Under the pieces are notes generated by a model. The model was not told the origin of the DNA. It ran no database searches and saw nothing but the letters and a program-made list of their open reading frames with translations. A stretch of 64,000 bases of DNA. It comes from Pyxicephalus adspersus (lineage: Eukaryota > Chordata > Amphibia > Anura > Pyxicephalidae). The translations under genes and the position numbers were made by a program. Positions 12,053-35,075 of this stretch are shown here, piece by piece; the first letter of the stretch is position 1, and every line of letters starts with the position of its first letter. The DNA lies in contig NC_092868.1 of assembly GCF_032062135.1 (NCBI RefSeq), forward strand, positions 45,573,603-45,637,602, in the 5' to 3' direction.

Positions 12053-12088
<36 letters not shown>
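12053..12088. repeat. (TTA)n microsatellite
   Basis: About twelve TTA units in a row. Confidence 0.95.
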
Positions 12089-12089
<1 letters not shown>

Positions 12090-13909
12090 ATCTGAACTCA
12101 AAGTAAATGTTTAAAAGTTACCCCTGCAATTTTTTTTTAATCCTTGTTCACTCTAAAATGCGTGCCATGCAGTGTACACTTCCTGCTCTGTAATCCAAAT
12201 TAAATTCTACTTTTACCTGTTCTAAAGAGGTGACATTTTGGTTCACCATGTCCTTTCCAAACTGATTCCTGGAATGGGAGGGTCTGGTTCAACTAATGCA
12301 TGTCCAGTACATGTAGTTTTAGCATCCTTTATAGTGATCTCAAAAAACAAATTTCTATTGCAGGAGATGCCCAAAATATTACTCCTCAGTAGCTTTGAGA
12401 AAATCGGTGAACCATTCTTCAGTTTGATATGACTTTTCTGGGCACTGTCCATATACCTCTACAGAATGTCTTCAGTTTGCTATATCACATTCAATTTAAG
12501 TCTGGTAGAAAACAAAAAGTTGAGCACAAGTCGGAAGATATTTTATGTTTAATACATCTGAAAAGTATGCATATACAAAGAACTGAAACATGGAACAAAG
12601 CATTGGTTCAATACTAATGAGCCTAAAAGTTATTGATTTGGGAAGATGGAATAATTTCCCTACTTATTAAAAAATACCTCTGGAAAAAGTGGGTTCGGTA
12701 AAATCCTTATTAACACTGGTGTCTAATTTTTACAGTATATTTGAAGACTGAAGTCCTTCTTTAGGATTCCTTGGTATATATGCATGCAAAAAAATGTACA
12801 TTGGGGCAATATATTTACTGGTCCCTTAAAAGTTAAACTAACTGGGGGGAAAGGATATAGAATAACATGCCCACTTTACAACAAACTATGGGGCAGAACT
12901 AAAATTGACCATTTATTAGTGATGCAGAAAAATCAAACCCACCAATTGATTAGAATGATGGGAGAAAGAAGCTCTGAATATTGCTCTACTGTAATGTGCC
13001 AAACCATGGCTAGCAGGAATTGTTTCAAAAATAGACATTAATGGCACGCTAGACCGTTGCCAATGGACAAAACAGAATTACTTCACCATATTTCCGAAAT
13101 ATTTAGGGCAATCCCTAAACTGGAAACATATAGGACTCGCTCCAACTGGAAGCATGTCGCCACATTTTTCTAGCACAAGTGAAATGCATGGCCGTGAATA
13201 GATAGATTGTTTCTGAACAATGTAAACCAAAAATGTGTTTCACCGACATGCAGAGCAATATATAAAAATTGAACATGAACAAGCTGCACTTTTAGTGCAC
13301 TGGCCTTTAATGTTCTAATTACGTCAATTACACACGTTTTCCCAAACGCCAAGAAAAATGTGCATGTGCCACATGCGTTTCCAAGTTCATTTGTTGGGAA
13401 CGAGCCCTTAAAGAGAATAGAAACAGCAGCTGTAGTGAGCTCTTTGTTCTGAAGCTGCATTCATGACTTCTGTCCTTATTCATGTTGTCAATGAGCCACC
13501 AAATCTGAAATGTGCTTCCTAGGGTGTCCTGCTTGTCCCAGGTCAGCCCCAAGGAATGTACCTTCAAAAACAAAATTTGGCACTAGCAGCTACCATAACT
13601 CTGTCCGGACAGTCAATTCAAAAACTCATTTTCTTTCAAAACTGTTTAGGACAGTATGTGTATTGGGCAAATTTGTAACCCCACTGTGACCGGAAAGATT
13701 CCATCAAGTCTTGCATCTCTGAAAAGCAGAGAATTTTCATTAAGGAGATGACAGAACAAAAAGTCATTGACTTTCAAAGAGTGTGGTATGACTTTGTAAG
13801 CCTTTACCTGAGCAAGTGGGTCTTATAAAACCTCCTCTGTGTTCTGGGCTCTGCATAAATTATTCCTTCCTACCCTGGATTTAAAATCCTGTCACCAGCC
13901 CACCAGCAC

Positions 13910-14127
13910 CTACGGGTTCCTCAAGAAATGTGTGCAATTTAAGTGACACCAATGATCTTTTTGGCTATCTGTAAGGGTGAGATTCTTTCCCCTGGCCAGC
14001 AATGTAAAAGGTATATTTTCCACTGACCACCACACTAATGTGTACTGTGAGCTGTGGATATAACAACTATAGCACCTGAAAACAAGTCTTTTCAAAGGCT
14101 CTCTTATGTTCAGGAAAGGCTGCTCCA
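13910..14127 (+). mobile_element. hAT-like MITE (CAGTGTTTCTCAACC family), copy 3
   Basis: GGGTTCCTCAAGAAATGTGT, then TTTTTGGCTATCTGTAAGGG, CCCTGGCCAGCAATG, TGTGAGCTGTGGATATAACA and AGGAAAGGCTGCTCC match the other copies (25518, 30030, 32525). The outermost left terminus is lost. Confidence 0.65.
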
Positions 14128-14814
14128 TAATATTCCCCTTATCTCCTCCATGGCTGCTAATAAAAAAAGATGAAGGGAAGGGCAGGGGAGCTAAGCCAGC
14201 ACAGACATCAATCAGACACTCCCATGTTAGAAAACTAACCATTTCAGGGGTGTAATTTCCCTTGCAGGTTCATAGCCACATCTCAAGTCAATAAAAAAAC
14301 ATCTTATGTAAAGGAAATCTTTTAAAATAACTGGATTTTTCTGTGGTTTAACTTGCAATTTTTTAGGTTGGTACCAGGGTACCAGATTAGCATCAGGAAG
14401 ATAAGTTTTGCCAGGGATGTCATTGCCTTTCATCTGATCCCCTGATAATGCAGCTTTTTGGGCTGCCGGCTTTTGTGTTAAACGGATCTCCTATCAGCTC
14501 GATGTAAGAGATGGACAGATAAAACAGGTTTAAAATTAGTCTGTTATAGATGAAGCATGCCTTGTTCTTTAATATAAGACATTAGCAACTGTAAATACAT
14601 AATAAAATTAAAAAAGACAGAAGAAAAAAAAAACAAAACAAAAAAAGTAGCAATGATCAGTGTTTGTTTTTCGGTGGATACACAACTGGTCAAACTAATC
14701 TTTTCTACGAGACTTAATGTAGCTGGGTATTTTTCAGGTCTCACCACTGGTTTTTGAGTGGTAATGACTTCAGGGCCTTTGTCATGAATGTGTGAAAAAA
14801 AAAATTTAAAAAGT

Positions 14815-14926
14815 TTATATTTAATCTTTAGTTTGATTTAAACATTTTATGTTTTTGTTTCTTTTTTTTGTTATAGTTTGATGCCGACACCAGCTCTGGA
14901 GAAAGGGGGAGACCACTGAAGGGTGT
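14815..14926 (-). other. cdc42: Probable 3' UTR of CDC42, CVLL isoform (proximal part)
   Basis: Sequence directly after the TGA stop of exon 6A. A possible variant poly(A) signal, ATTAAA on the minus strand, lies near 14820, about 105 nt past the stop. The true cleavage site cannot be read from sequence alone and the UTR may extend much further, towards 13 kb. Confidence 0.4.
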
Positions 14927-26476
<11,550 letters not shown>

Positions 26477-27323
26477 TCAGTGTCAGCAATGCTTGTTCAA
26501 TGCAGACCTGCAAAGAAACAAAAAGTGCATGACTACAAAAGAATAGTAATAAACAGTACTTAAAGAAAAAATATATCTTATTACAGGATATAAACGCTAA
26601 ATTAAAGTGGTAAAAATATATGACAGTCACCGTCTAATGAAAAACCAGTACATGTTCACACTTGCATCATAAAGTAACTCCATGATATACTAACTGAATG
26701 GCGATTATTGACCGGTAAATGAAAAAAACTGACCAATCAATCGTTCTGTATATATTCCACCTGAAAGAGACTTCTAAGCTGCCTATATGCAGGAACTTTC
26801 CATGTTTAGGTTTACTTGGGTACAAAGACCGAGCACAATAAGAAAGTGACATTTACAATCCAAGTCTTTTACAATGACTTCTGTGTCACCGGCTAACACA
26901 AATATTTGCACTTCTTACTTGCAATAAATCTGACCAGGGTGCAAAAGTATGTACGTGAAACTTTAGCAGTGACACAGAAATTTATAAAAAAAAAAAACAA
27001 ATAAATATATTTCCACTTCATGAAGATTTAAGATTTTTTTTTTCTCTGCTCATTGCAAGGTTAGCGCTTGCTAGAACACCACCAAACTATTTGTGGCAGC
27101 AGGTTTGTCTTTCCTCTGTTTCCAATAAATAAGAGACCATCAAAGGAATGTGTATCTATGCCTCCAATAATTGGCTGCACGAAAAACAAAAATTAGTGAA
27201 CGCAATGCACCATTTATGACGTGGTGTCAGACGTGCCAAAAGCAGTGTAATAAAGCCACATACTTATGGTGGGCACAAAGTTACTAGAACCCAAGAATGT
27301 CCACTTTCCTCAACCTCATGCCG

Positions 27324-27361
27324 GATTAGGGCCACACAGACTGCTGGTGTGCCTAATCCGA
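27324..27361. repeat. Short perfect-stem hairpin
   Basis: CGGATTAGG and CCTAATCCG flank an inner CACAC/GTGTG pair, giving a two-part stem of about 14 bp. Probably the core of an old foldback element; function not known. Confidence 0.6.
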
Positions 27362-28074
27362 CCAGGGGTCGCCCTCTAACATACCAGTTAGCTAAAGACA
27401 AACTTTTGTGCAGAACATATGGACGTCAACTGTCCCAGATGTGCAGAACAACATGCCAGCACTTCAGCACTGACCACCTGAAAGGATGGTAAATATGTAG
27501 AGCCAGTGGGTCCTAACACCAAGTGAGGGAAAAAAAAGGTACATCTTTTTTGAACTGACATTACAACAATCATACTGAACATCAAAACAAAATTATTCAC
27601 AAGATTCATAAAATACACAAACACACATGATCTGCTTTTATGTTCAGGTGTGTCTTCCTTTTTAGAGATTAGCGGCAGTAAATGAAAGAATAAAGGCATA
27701 AAGTGAGGTCACTTAAAAGCTTTTGAAAGATCAATAAAGGGAACAAGTGAAAACTAGATAAACATGGCAAAGCAAAATTGCAATGCTGATAAAAGGTGTC
27801 AGGGTGGTACCCACCTTTGTCACCCAACCCGAGAAGTATCAAAAGAACAAGTTACTTATCACTCTGCTAGCAATAGTAATACTGCATATGTTCTGGTAGA
27901 AAAGTTTAATTCTCAATCAGTAAACCAAATTTAGTCCAGGTAACATTTTTTTTTAAAACACAACTAGTAAAAGTAATTCTAAAGGGTTTCTAGCTTTTTG
28001 TAATCTGCTGCACAACAGCAACAATGCAAAAGCAAGGGGTAGCAATGTGGGGCATCCAGTCTGTTATCTAATCC

Positions 28075-28335
28075 AGTAGTCGCCAACCTTTTCAGTCCCG
28101 TGGACCACTAAAGTTACCAGCACCTGACCACGCGTGTGTTGGGAGCCGGGTGTCACTCAAAGGGGGGAGAATCCTCCCCCATAGTGACCTCATGATGACA
28201 AACCCACCCACTTCCCAAAGCAGATCTGAGCCTGTGATAGGAGAATGGGCCAGTTGTGTCCAGGGACACAGCCCGCCCACTTCCCTGAGCCTGGGATTTG
28301 TACGGGGGACATTGTCCACGGCTCAGGCAGGTGTG
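28075..28335. mobile_element. hAT-like element fragment (GTCGCCAACC end)
   Basis: Begins CCAGTAGTCGCCAACCTTTT CAG with GTGGACCACTAAAG, a terminus typical of some hAT MITEs. It is GC-rich inside with GTGTCCAGGGACACAGCCCG. The matching right end is not clear, so it is probably truncated. Confidence 0.45.
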
Positions 28336-30029
28336 CACCCCAAGCGGAGTCCTTCTCCTGACCTGATATACTCAAAATACACAGGATGGAAAACCACAGG
28401 AGTAGCAAACTGCTTTACATTTTCCAGGCATGCTAGGATTGATCACAAATCATAATGCAAACTTGTCTCATTTCCGCATAGGGGCAAAAGACAAGTGTCA
28501 GTTCCCAGTAAAGTCCAAGTTAGAGATTACACAAGGCTGAGGAAGCTCCCAAGCCTACAATTAAGTGTGTTCTGGTCTAGTGATCGATCGGCTGCTAAGG
28601 ATCAGAGCAAAGAATTATGAAGTTACATATACAGGTCAGATGATTGCTACCCAAAACAGGGTTGCTCATCTCAGGTAAAAATCTAGCATGTGTACAGTGG
28701 TCTCCCGATGTCATTCATCAATCCAGCCTAGCAGACTGATAAACGAGTGATCAGGAATGACTTCTGTTCTTTCCTATGGAACAGAGCACAGCGGGATGCC
28801 GCTTGCACCTCCTCCCCTATCTGGAATTATAAAACTCTTGGTGCCCAAAACAGTTCCCCCGATGAGCTCAAAGAAAAGAATGCAGCACATTGAAGAACTG
28901 AAATAGTTAATCCTAAAAACAGAAAAAAATGCACCACAAAAGTTTTGGAATGAAGCTCGATTCAGAACTATCCTGAGATAAAAATATGCAGCCTTCCAAG
29001 TGCTAATTCCAGTTATCCATTTTCACCTTTCATTCACTGGAATAACTATAATTATAGCCACACACCCACCTACGGAAAGAGCCTGCAGACCCAAATTGAA
29101 GAGTGCGAAGCATGAACATGTGGTTCTCATTATCGGCCTAACAACAAGAAAATCTGGGGAGCCTAACTCCATCTATTCATCCTACGGACAATCCCAGCAG
29201 GGTGGAGCCGCTTGCATGCCGGTCTACTGATTAATCAGCACTTAGTGCTCAAGTCCGAGCTCAGTTATATCTGTGAAAATTCCAATGCAAACAGACATAC
29301 TGCGGTCAATATTCAACCAGCCCCATGTCCTGAAAGGCAGAAGGAGAAGCCGGAAACAGAATCCGCAAACATCAGGGATTTTCTGTATCTTCCATGTTAT
29401 GAGTAGGTACTAATAAAGAACTTGTAAACTTGATTACTCCAGGATGGTAAATTCCCCTAGCACAGCCCCAGTTCCACCTCCCTCCATGCACATCACAGCT
29501 CTCCCCTCTACTGGGAAAGTTTAATTACTTTCTGTGCTGACCCAGCATTTCCAACCCTCCCCTCAGCTCCCTACACAACTTTTAATGAAGCTGCCAGGGG
29601 AAGAGCAATGGGGAGGGCTTTAACAACATGCAGAAAGTACAATAAAGCACATTTTCTAGGAAGATTTTTGTTCAGTTTAATGGTCAGTGACAGGCTCCCT
29701 TTTTTTCTATTAAAGTCTAAATGTCCTTCTTCCTGAACGTCATTGGCTGAACCTACTGACTTTTTAAATATACCCACAGTGTTTAGTTTATGCGGAATAT
29801 GCCAGCTTCATCACGTGTGCGGAGTTTTCAGGTTCCGCATTTTCAGAGGACATGGTGTCTTTTTTGGGACGTTTGTCCTATGTCAAAAAATGACTTTATA
29901 TCTGCCTGTAAAACAGATACCATATATCTGCCGGTGACACGTAATGGTCTATCCGCAGCAGAGGAACTGAATAGGTAGAGGCTGCAATTCGATACTTCTT
30001 TAACTTCTGTATAGGAAGCCAAATTTCCT

Positions 30030-30240
30030 GCAGAGCATTGTTTCTCAACCAGGGTTCCTCAAGCGTTTTTGTCCCTCCTAGATCAGTTAGCACTGTCTGT
30101 AAGGGTGATTTTCATCCCACTGGCTACCAAACAAATGTATCCTGAGCTGTAATGTAGTATCTATTGCAGGGATTCCCTATAAACTTAAAGGCTATTTGAA
30201 GGGTTTCCCCATGCTGAAAAAAGGCTGCTCTAGGGGAACC
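30030..30240 (+). mobile_element. hAT-like MITE (CAGTGTTTCTCAACC), copy 5
   Basis: GCATTGTTTCTCAACCAGGG, TTCCTCAAGCG, CACTGTCTGTAAGGGTGATT and a CTGAAAAAAGGCTGCTCTAG end. The best preserved left end in the window. Confidence 0.7.
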
Positions 30241-30399
30241 GATTGACTTCTCAAACAAGGATACCTCTGCCCCTATAGCTATACATGGGCCAGGGTTTCC
30301 TTTACCGAAAAAAATGCAAGATTTCAAGAAAATCTAGTATCTCTAAAGCTGTCTTCATAGTTTTGATGATCTGGTAGAGATGGATCTCTAACAACTGCA

Positions 30400-30564
30400 G
30401 GGTTCTCCCCAGGCCCTTTTAGCTGGGTGCACCACCCGGCACTTTTCAGCACCCACCCGGCTGTTTTTGGGTGGTTACTAAAGAGTTTGGTCACAATACA
30501 GGGACTGCCACCCACCTACAATTTCTTCCCACCCGGCTTAAAAAGATTTCTGGGTTGAGCACTG
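30400..30564 (+). repeat. Foldback family B, copy 5
   Basis: Near-consensus copy: GGTTCTCCCCAGGCCCTTTT, AGCTGGGTGCACCACCCGGC, CACCCGGCTGTTTTTGGGTG, GGTCACAATACAGGGACTGC, then TTTCTGGGTTGAGCACTG. Confidence 0.9.
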
Positions 30565-32190
30565 AACTGATTTTTCTGAATGGTGAGAAAGCAGTGGCAC
30601 ATTTCTTGCTCGAATTATCCCTCCCCATAGAGCAAACAGAGCTGCCTGTACAAGAATCATTTTTTAGTGATTGTTTCCAATGACAATATCAATAGTTGTT
30701 GCCACAGATTACCGTTACACATCCGTATGGTTGGATTTTGCAGAAACTAAGCAAAATGGGGGAAGGTGACCCTAAAATCAAATTTCTGAAATCAAGAGTC
30801 CTATACAGTTTGTAGCAGAGAGAATGTGATTTTCCAAGAATCAAGGAAGAACTACGCAGAACACGCTTTAAAAAAAAAAAGGTTCTAAACAGTCATTAAA
30901 GGATAAAGCTCAAGCAAGCCTCACATCAGTCAAATAAAAAAGGCAACCTCACATAGTTATCATTTTTGTGCATTATGCAAAGCCGACTGATGAATAAAAT
31001 GAGAATGTGTGCCCTTTACACACTGTCCTATGTTAACATCTGATGTTGAGAAATTCTCAGAAGAATTTCTACCATGACGCCGAGTTGGAGTCAGGAAAGA
31101 GACTCCCTTCCCGTCGTAGCCACGTATGTTATCTCCATCCCGATCTTACTAGAGTTTCCTCTGCTGTACGACCGGCAAACTAATTAAAGGATCCCTGAAG
31201 AATAAGTGACAATATCAGTGAATTCTTTATCTCGACTTCTAGCTACAGGTCCCTAGGTACTAAAGCCAATCTATCAGCATGGCATCTGACACCAAACAGG
31301 ATATGAGCGGCATTCCAGGAAGCTTGTAGGATTCATTCCTTTACAATAACAAGAATCAGAAGATGTGATGGCCGGGAGAATAAAACCCCGACAATGTTTC
31401 TTCTTACTCCACTTAGGAAGGTGAACGTTTAAATCAACTCAATGTTAAAAGTCATATTTTCATACAAGGCCGTCATCAGATTGCAGATTGTACTTATCGG
31501 TAACACGCATATAAAGATTAAGGCTTTAGACACGAATTTCCTGTATCCATTTTGTGTCTATTTTTTGTGTCACGACTTCCTCTTTTACACCCAGCCACAC
31601 AGCCATCCTACACTTAACAGCAAGGTTATAAATGAAAGCTGTGAAGTCTCCAAATAGAAGAAATCTCTCAACTTCTAACATGCACAATGCAAATCAATCA
31701 GATGACTTTAAAATGGGGTTTTCTTAGCTGAACATGGCCCTCATCCTTTTCTAATAAACTTTGGTAAATCAGAGTTGCACTGGTTTTGTACCATATACCT
31801 GAACCCCGAATGATTATCTATATCCTATTTCTCAGCTATTCCCACCTTCAATATCTGAAACATGAGAACGGTAGTGCGCAGAGACAAAGTTGCTTTTTTC
31901 TGCTGCTTAGTACTTGGATTAAATGACTCATCTAGAATAGTCCACTTTCTGTGAGCCCCAGATGGCTTATGCCCATATTAAATGTGAAGATTTACCACAC
32001 TATAGGGAACTTCTAGAATTGTTACTGTGGCCAGGAAATTCTGTGCCTAGACCCCCAGATATATATCCGCAATGTGAGACCTAAGGCACTGCTGCCACTG
32101 ATTGCTAGTCTCATGAGATTTGCTGAAGTCACTCCTATGATGCTCACTTCTTCCTGAAGGTTCTAAAATGAAGAATTAAAAGCATTACCT

Positions 32191-32358
32191 GGTGTTCTTC
32201 CCAGCCCCTTTGAGCTGGGCGCACCACCCGGCACTTTTCAGTAACCACCTGGCAGCTTTTTGGCTGGTTACTGAAAAGTTGGGTCACAATACAGGGGCGG
32301 CCACCAGCCTACAATTTCTTCCCGGCCAGCTTAAAAAACATTTCTGGGTTGAATACTG
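32191..32358 (+). repeat. Foldback family B, copy 6
   Basis: GGTGTTCTTCCCAGCCCCTT, GAGCTGGGCGCACCACCCGG, a central CAGTAACCACCTGG / TGGCTGGTTACTG hairpin, and a TTTCTGGGTTGAATACTG end. Confidence 0.9.
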
Positions 32359-32524
32359 CCTACCTCGTCCAAAACAGCCACCCTCACATGGAGCCACAGT
32401 GCAGAGCCAGGCATGGTCAGTAATGGAGAAAAGATTAGCTGCAGGAAACTACAGGCAGTACCGGTGACAAGTGCTTTGCCTGCTATTAGTGAACTTGTTA
32501 CAGCGATATTATAAAAGCCGCCAT

Positions 32525-32655
32525 TGCTTGCATGTACTGTGTAATGTACAGGGAGCTGTGGATATAGTAATTCTAGCAGGGGTTAGTTTAAGACCTGAAG
32601 GTTATTTTATGGGTTCCCCCATGTTAAAAAATAAAAGTTGAGAAAGTTGGTCTTT
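32525..32655 (+). mobile_element. hAT-like MITE, 3' half only (copy 6)
   Basis: GGGAGCTGTGGATATAGTAA, TTCTAGCAGGGGTTAG, GACCTGAAGG and GGGTTCCCCCATGTT, ending AAGTTGAGAAAGTTGG. The left half is absent. Confidence 0.6.
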
Positions 32656-33885
32656 GAACTTGATCAGCAATTGCATCTTCCATCATCACCTAGTGATAGG
32701 TTTGCTTTTAGGGAAATGTCACAGCATCTGCATGTATCCCACTCCCACACATGTACATTTACACCCCCCCAATACCTGACACTCCATTAATGCAGTGGGG
32801 CTTCTTTGTATGAAGGACGTGACCTCCCCATGAGACCATACCGACTTTCCTCAGGTGTTTTTTTTTACTCAAGGTAACCTCCAATTATAAATGTTTTCAT
32901 TACATCCATGACTCAATGTTTAATTGTTTTGTTGTACTTCAAAGCAGGATGAAAATCCTAACCATTGGAAAACACAAAACACACCAACCCTGCACAGAGA
33001 ATCGATCACTTATGGAATTCTTGGATTCATTTTGGTACCATTCATTTAATTGTGACACCCCAGCTCTGACTACATTCACATCTGCAAATATATCCATCTA
33101 CATTCACCATTTTACAATGGATACTGCCTGAAGTTTCCAGTATGGCGGAAAGTTTCTGATCAAACACCAAAGGCTCTAGACACTCATAATGGGTCCATGT
33201 ATGAAGTTTCTAAGAGTTGCCAAGGCACTGTGTACACATGGGAAGAGGAGGAGGAATTTGTGATAATCCACACACAGGCTGCAACTAATGAGTTGTAAAA
33301 ATCTAGGTTGGATTTTAATTGGAGTCCTGGCAGAAATGGTACACTATGCAAATAAGCCGCTGTGTTAGGATGCAGAGCAGCAACTCTGACTCCCGGCATC
33401 ACAAAATATTTAGGTCTGTGCTGTCCCATCTGCAATATTGGCGGATTCACGCTCGGCAACGTGAAGCCAATAATACACAGGAGCCGCAGCAACTTTCTAA
33501 AGCTTGTTAAGTTTTAGCTTTTATGATCCTGTACCGTCACAGGAATAATTATTTTATCAAACTTTCACTTGTCAATTATTTTAAAAACCTTTTTATCTTT
33601 CAGAGGAAATGCACAACTCAGAGGAAAGGTCAGTAAGAACCCTGGGGTAAAACAGCCACAAACTTTAATGTTAACCCTGAAATTATTTTAAACTGGGTGG
33701 TAAATAACTTCTTTGTTTGTGTTATGATGTGATATATGCAATGCACCGGTCTTTGTTTCCCCATACTTACCATTGTTCAGTTTTTGTCTTACTCTGAGAT
33801 TTTATTGTTTCTATCTATGTGGTTTTTATGTATTGTGTTCTTTTTTCCCAATAAAATAAAAATAAAGAATGTTAAAAAAAAAAAA

Positions 33886-34028
33886 AACTGGGTGGTAAAA
33901 AATTGTAGGCAGGTGGCAGCTGCTGTATTGTGACCCAACTCTTCCATAACCACTCAAAAACAGCCGAGTGGTTACTGAAAAGTAACGGGTGGTACTCCCA
34001 GCTAAAAGAAGCTGGGGAGAACACTGAA
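33886..34028 (-). repeat. Foldback family B, copy 7
   Basis: AACTGGGTGGTAAAAAATTG, GGCAGCTGCTGTATTGTGAC, CAGCCGAGTGGTTACTGAAA and GCTGGGGAGAACACTGAAC. It sits directly after a run of A. Confidence 0.85.
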
Positions 34029-34762
34029 CTTCTTTCTACTCCCTTTTCTTTCACCACATAGTGCAAAACAGTTGTATTACTCTCTGGAAAATCATCACCA
34101 GACTTTTTAACTTTTTGTAACAGCTGCTGTGGGGGAGCCCAATTCCTATTGAAGTAGCCTCACTCCCTCCCCCAGAACTACATCTCCCAATAACCCTTCT
34201 CGTATACAAATTACATATAACTACAGAAAAAATGTTTATAAGAATATGGAAGGGTTAAACTTCTATGAAAGTACCTTTGGCAGCTAGGGAGATTACCCTT
34301 CACTTTCTGTCTGAATAGAATTCTTTTAGATAATTGTCATAAAAACAAGTGTCCCTATAGGAATAAAAAAAACTTTCCTCATTTGTTTTCTGATAACTGA
34401 AATGTTTTGGACTACCCCACAATTTAGGTGTCAAAGGTAACCAGAACAAACAAGGTGAATGTCTAGTTTTTAATACTATCTTTGCCCATGTGAGGACAAA
34501 GGATCTAGCCCTTGTCCCAGTCCAACCATTTGTTCCAATATTCTTTAGTAAGCAAGTTAACAAGTATGAAGGGAGGGGGTTCAGGTTTCTAAGGTGAAAG
34601 GAAGCCTATCATTTTCCTAAACATCAGTAGCCTGACTATTACACTGCTCACCGGTCACATAAAAGAAATCTGATTTGCTGAAGAGTGCAACCTCCTCCCA
34701 ACAATGTCTGCAAGCATGATATAAAGAAATACATTTGTCCACACAGAGAATTAGTGAACATC

Positions 34763-34921
34763 AGTCTACCAGCCTTTCTCTACATTTTTATTGTGGGGGA
34801 ACTCTTGAAATAACTTTCAGGTCTTAGGGAACCTCTGCTATAATTCCCTTGTCAACAGCTCACAGTATAATGGTGTGGTGGGTCATGGGAAGAATTCCTC
34901 TTACATTGCTGACCATTGGTA

Positions 34922-34967
<46 letters not shown>

Positions 34968-35075
34968 TTATATAAAATAGACAAAGTTCATCAACTGCCC
35001 ATTGCACAAAGAACCCCTAGCCACTTTCTGGAGGAAGGAACCTTTGGGTTGCACAGAATCCTGGTCAAACACTGA
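34763..35075 (-). mobile_element. hAT-like MITE, copy 7, expanded by (TA)n
   Basis: Minus orientation. The right end is CCAGCCTTTCTCTACATTTT and the left part is GGAACCTTTGGGTTGC, TCCTGGTCAAACACTG. A (TA)n tract at 34925-34961 sits in the middle, after GCTGACCATTGG, and separates the two halves. Confidence 0.6.

Larger units (their letters stand above)
10764..13908. other. Intergenic, no gene recognised
   Basis: About 3 kb downstream of CDC42 with no recognisable gene. It holds an A run at 10792-10809, a 46 bp TA microsatellite at 11459-11504 and a TTA microsatellite at 12053-12088. The short ORFs at 12238-13041 lack any motif. Confidence 0.5.

Noticed and set aside
13170..13573. Overlapping ORFs downstream of CDC42
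   Set aside because: Two unrelated frames cover the same DNA, without conserved blocks.
28150..28455. 101-codon ORF with a GC-rich hAT-like fragment
   Set aside because: Covered by the hAT-like repeat; mirror ORFs on the minus strand of similar length.
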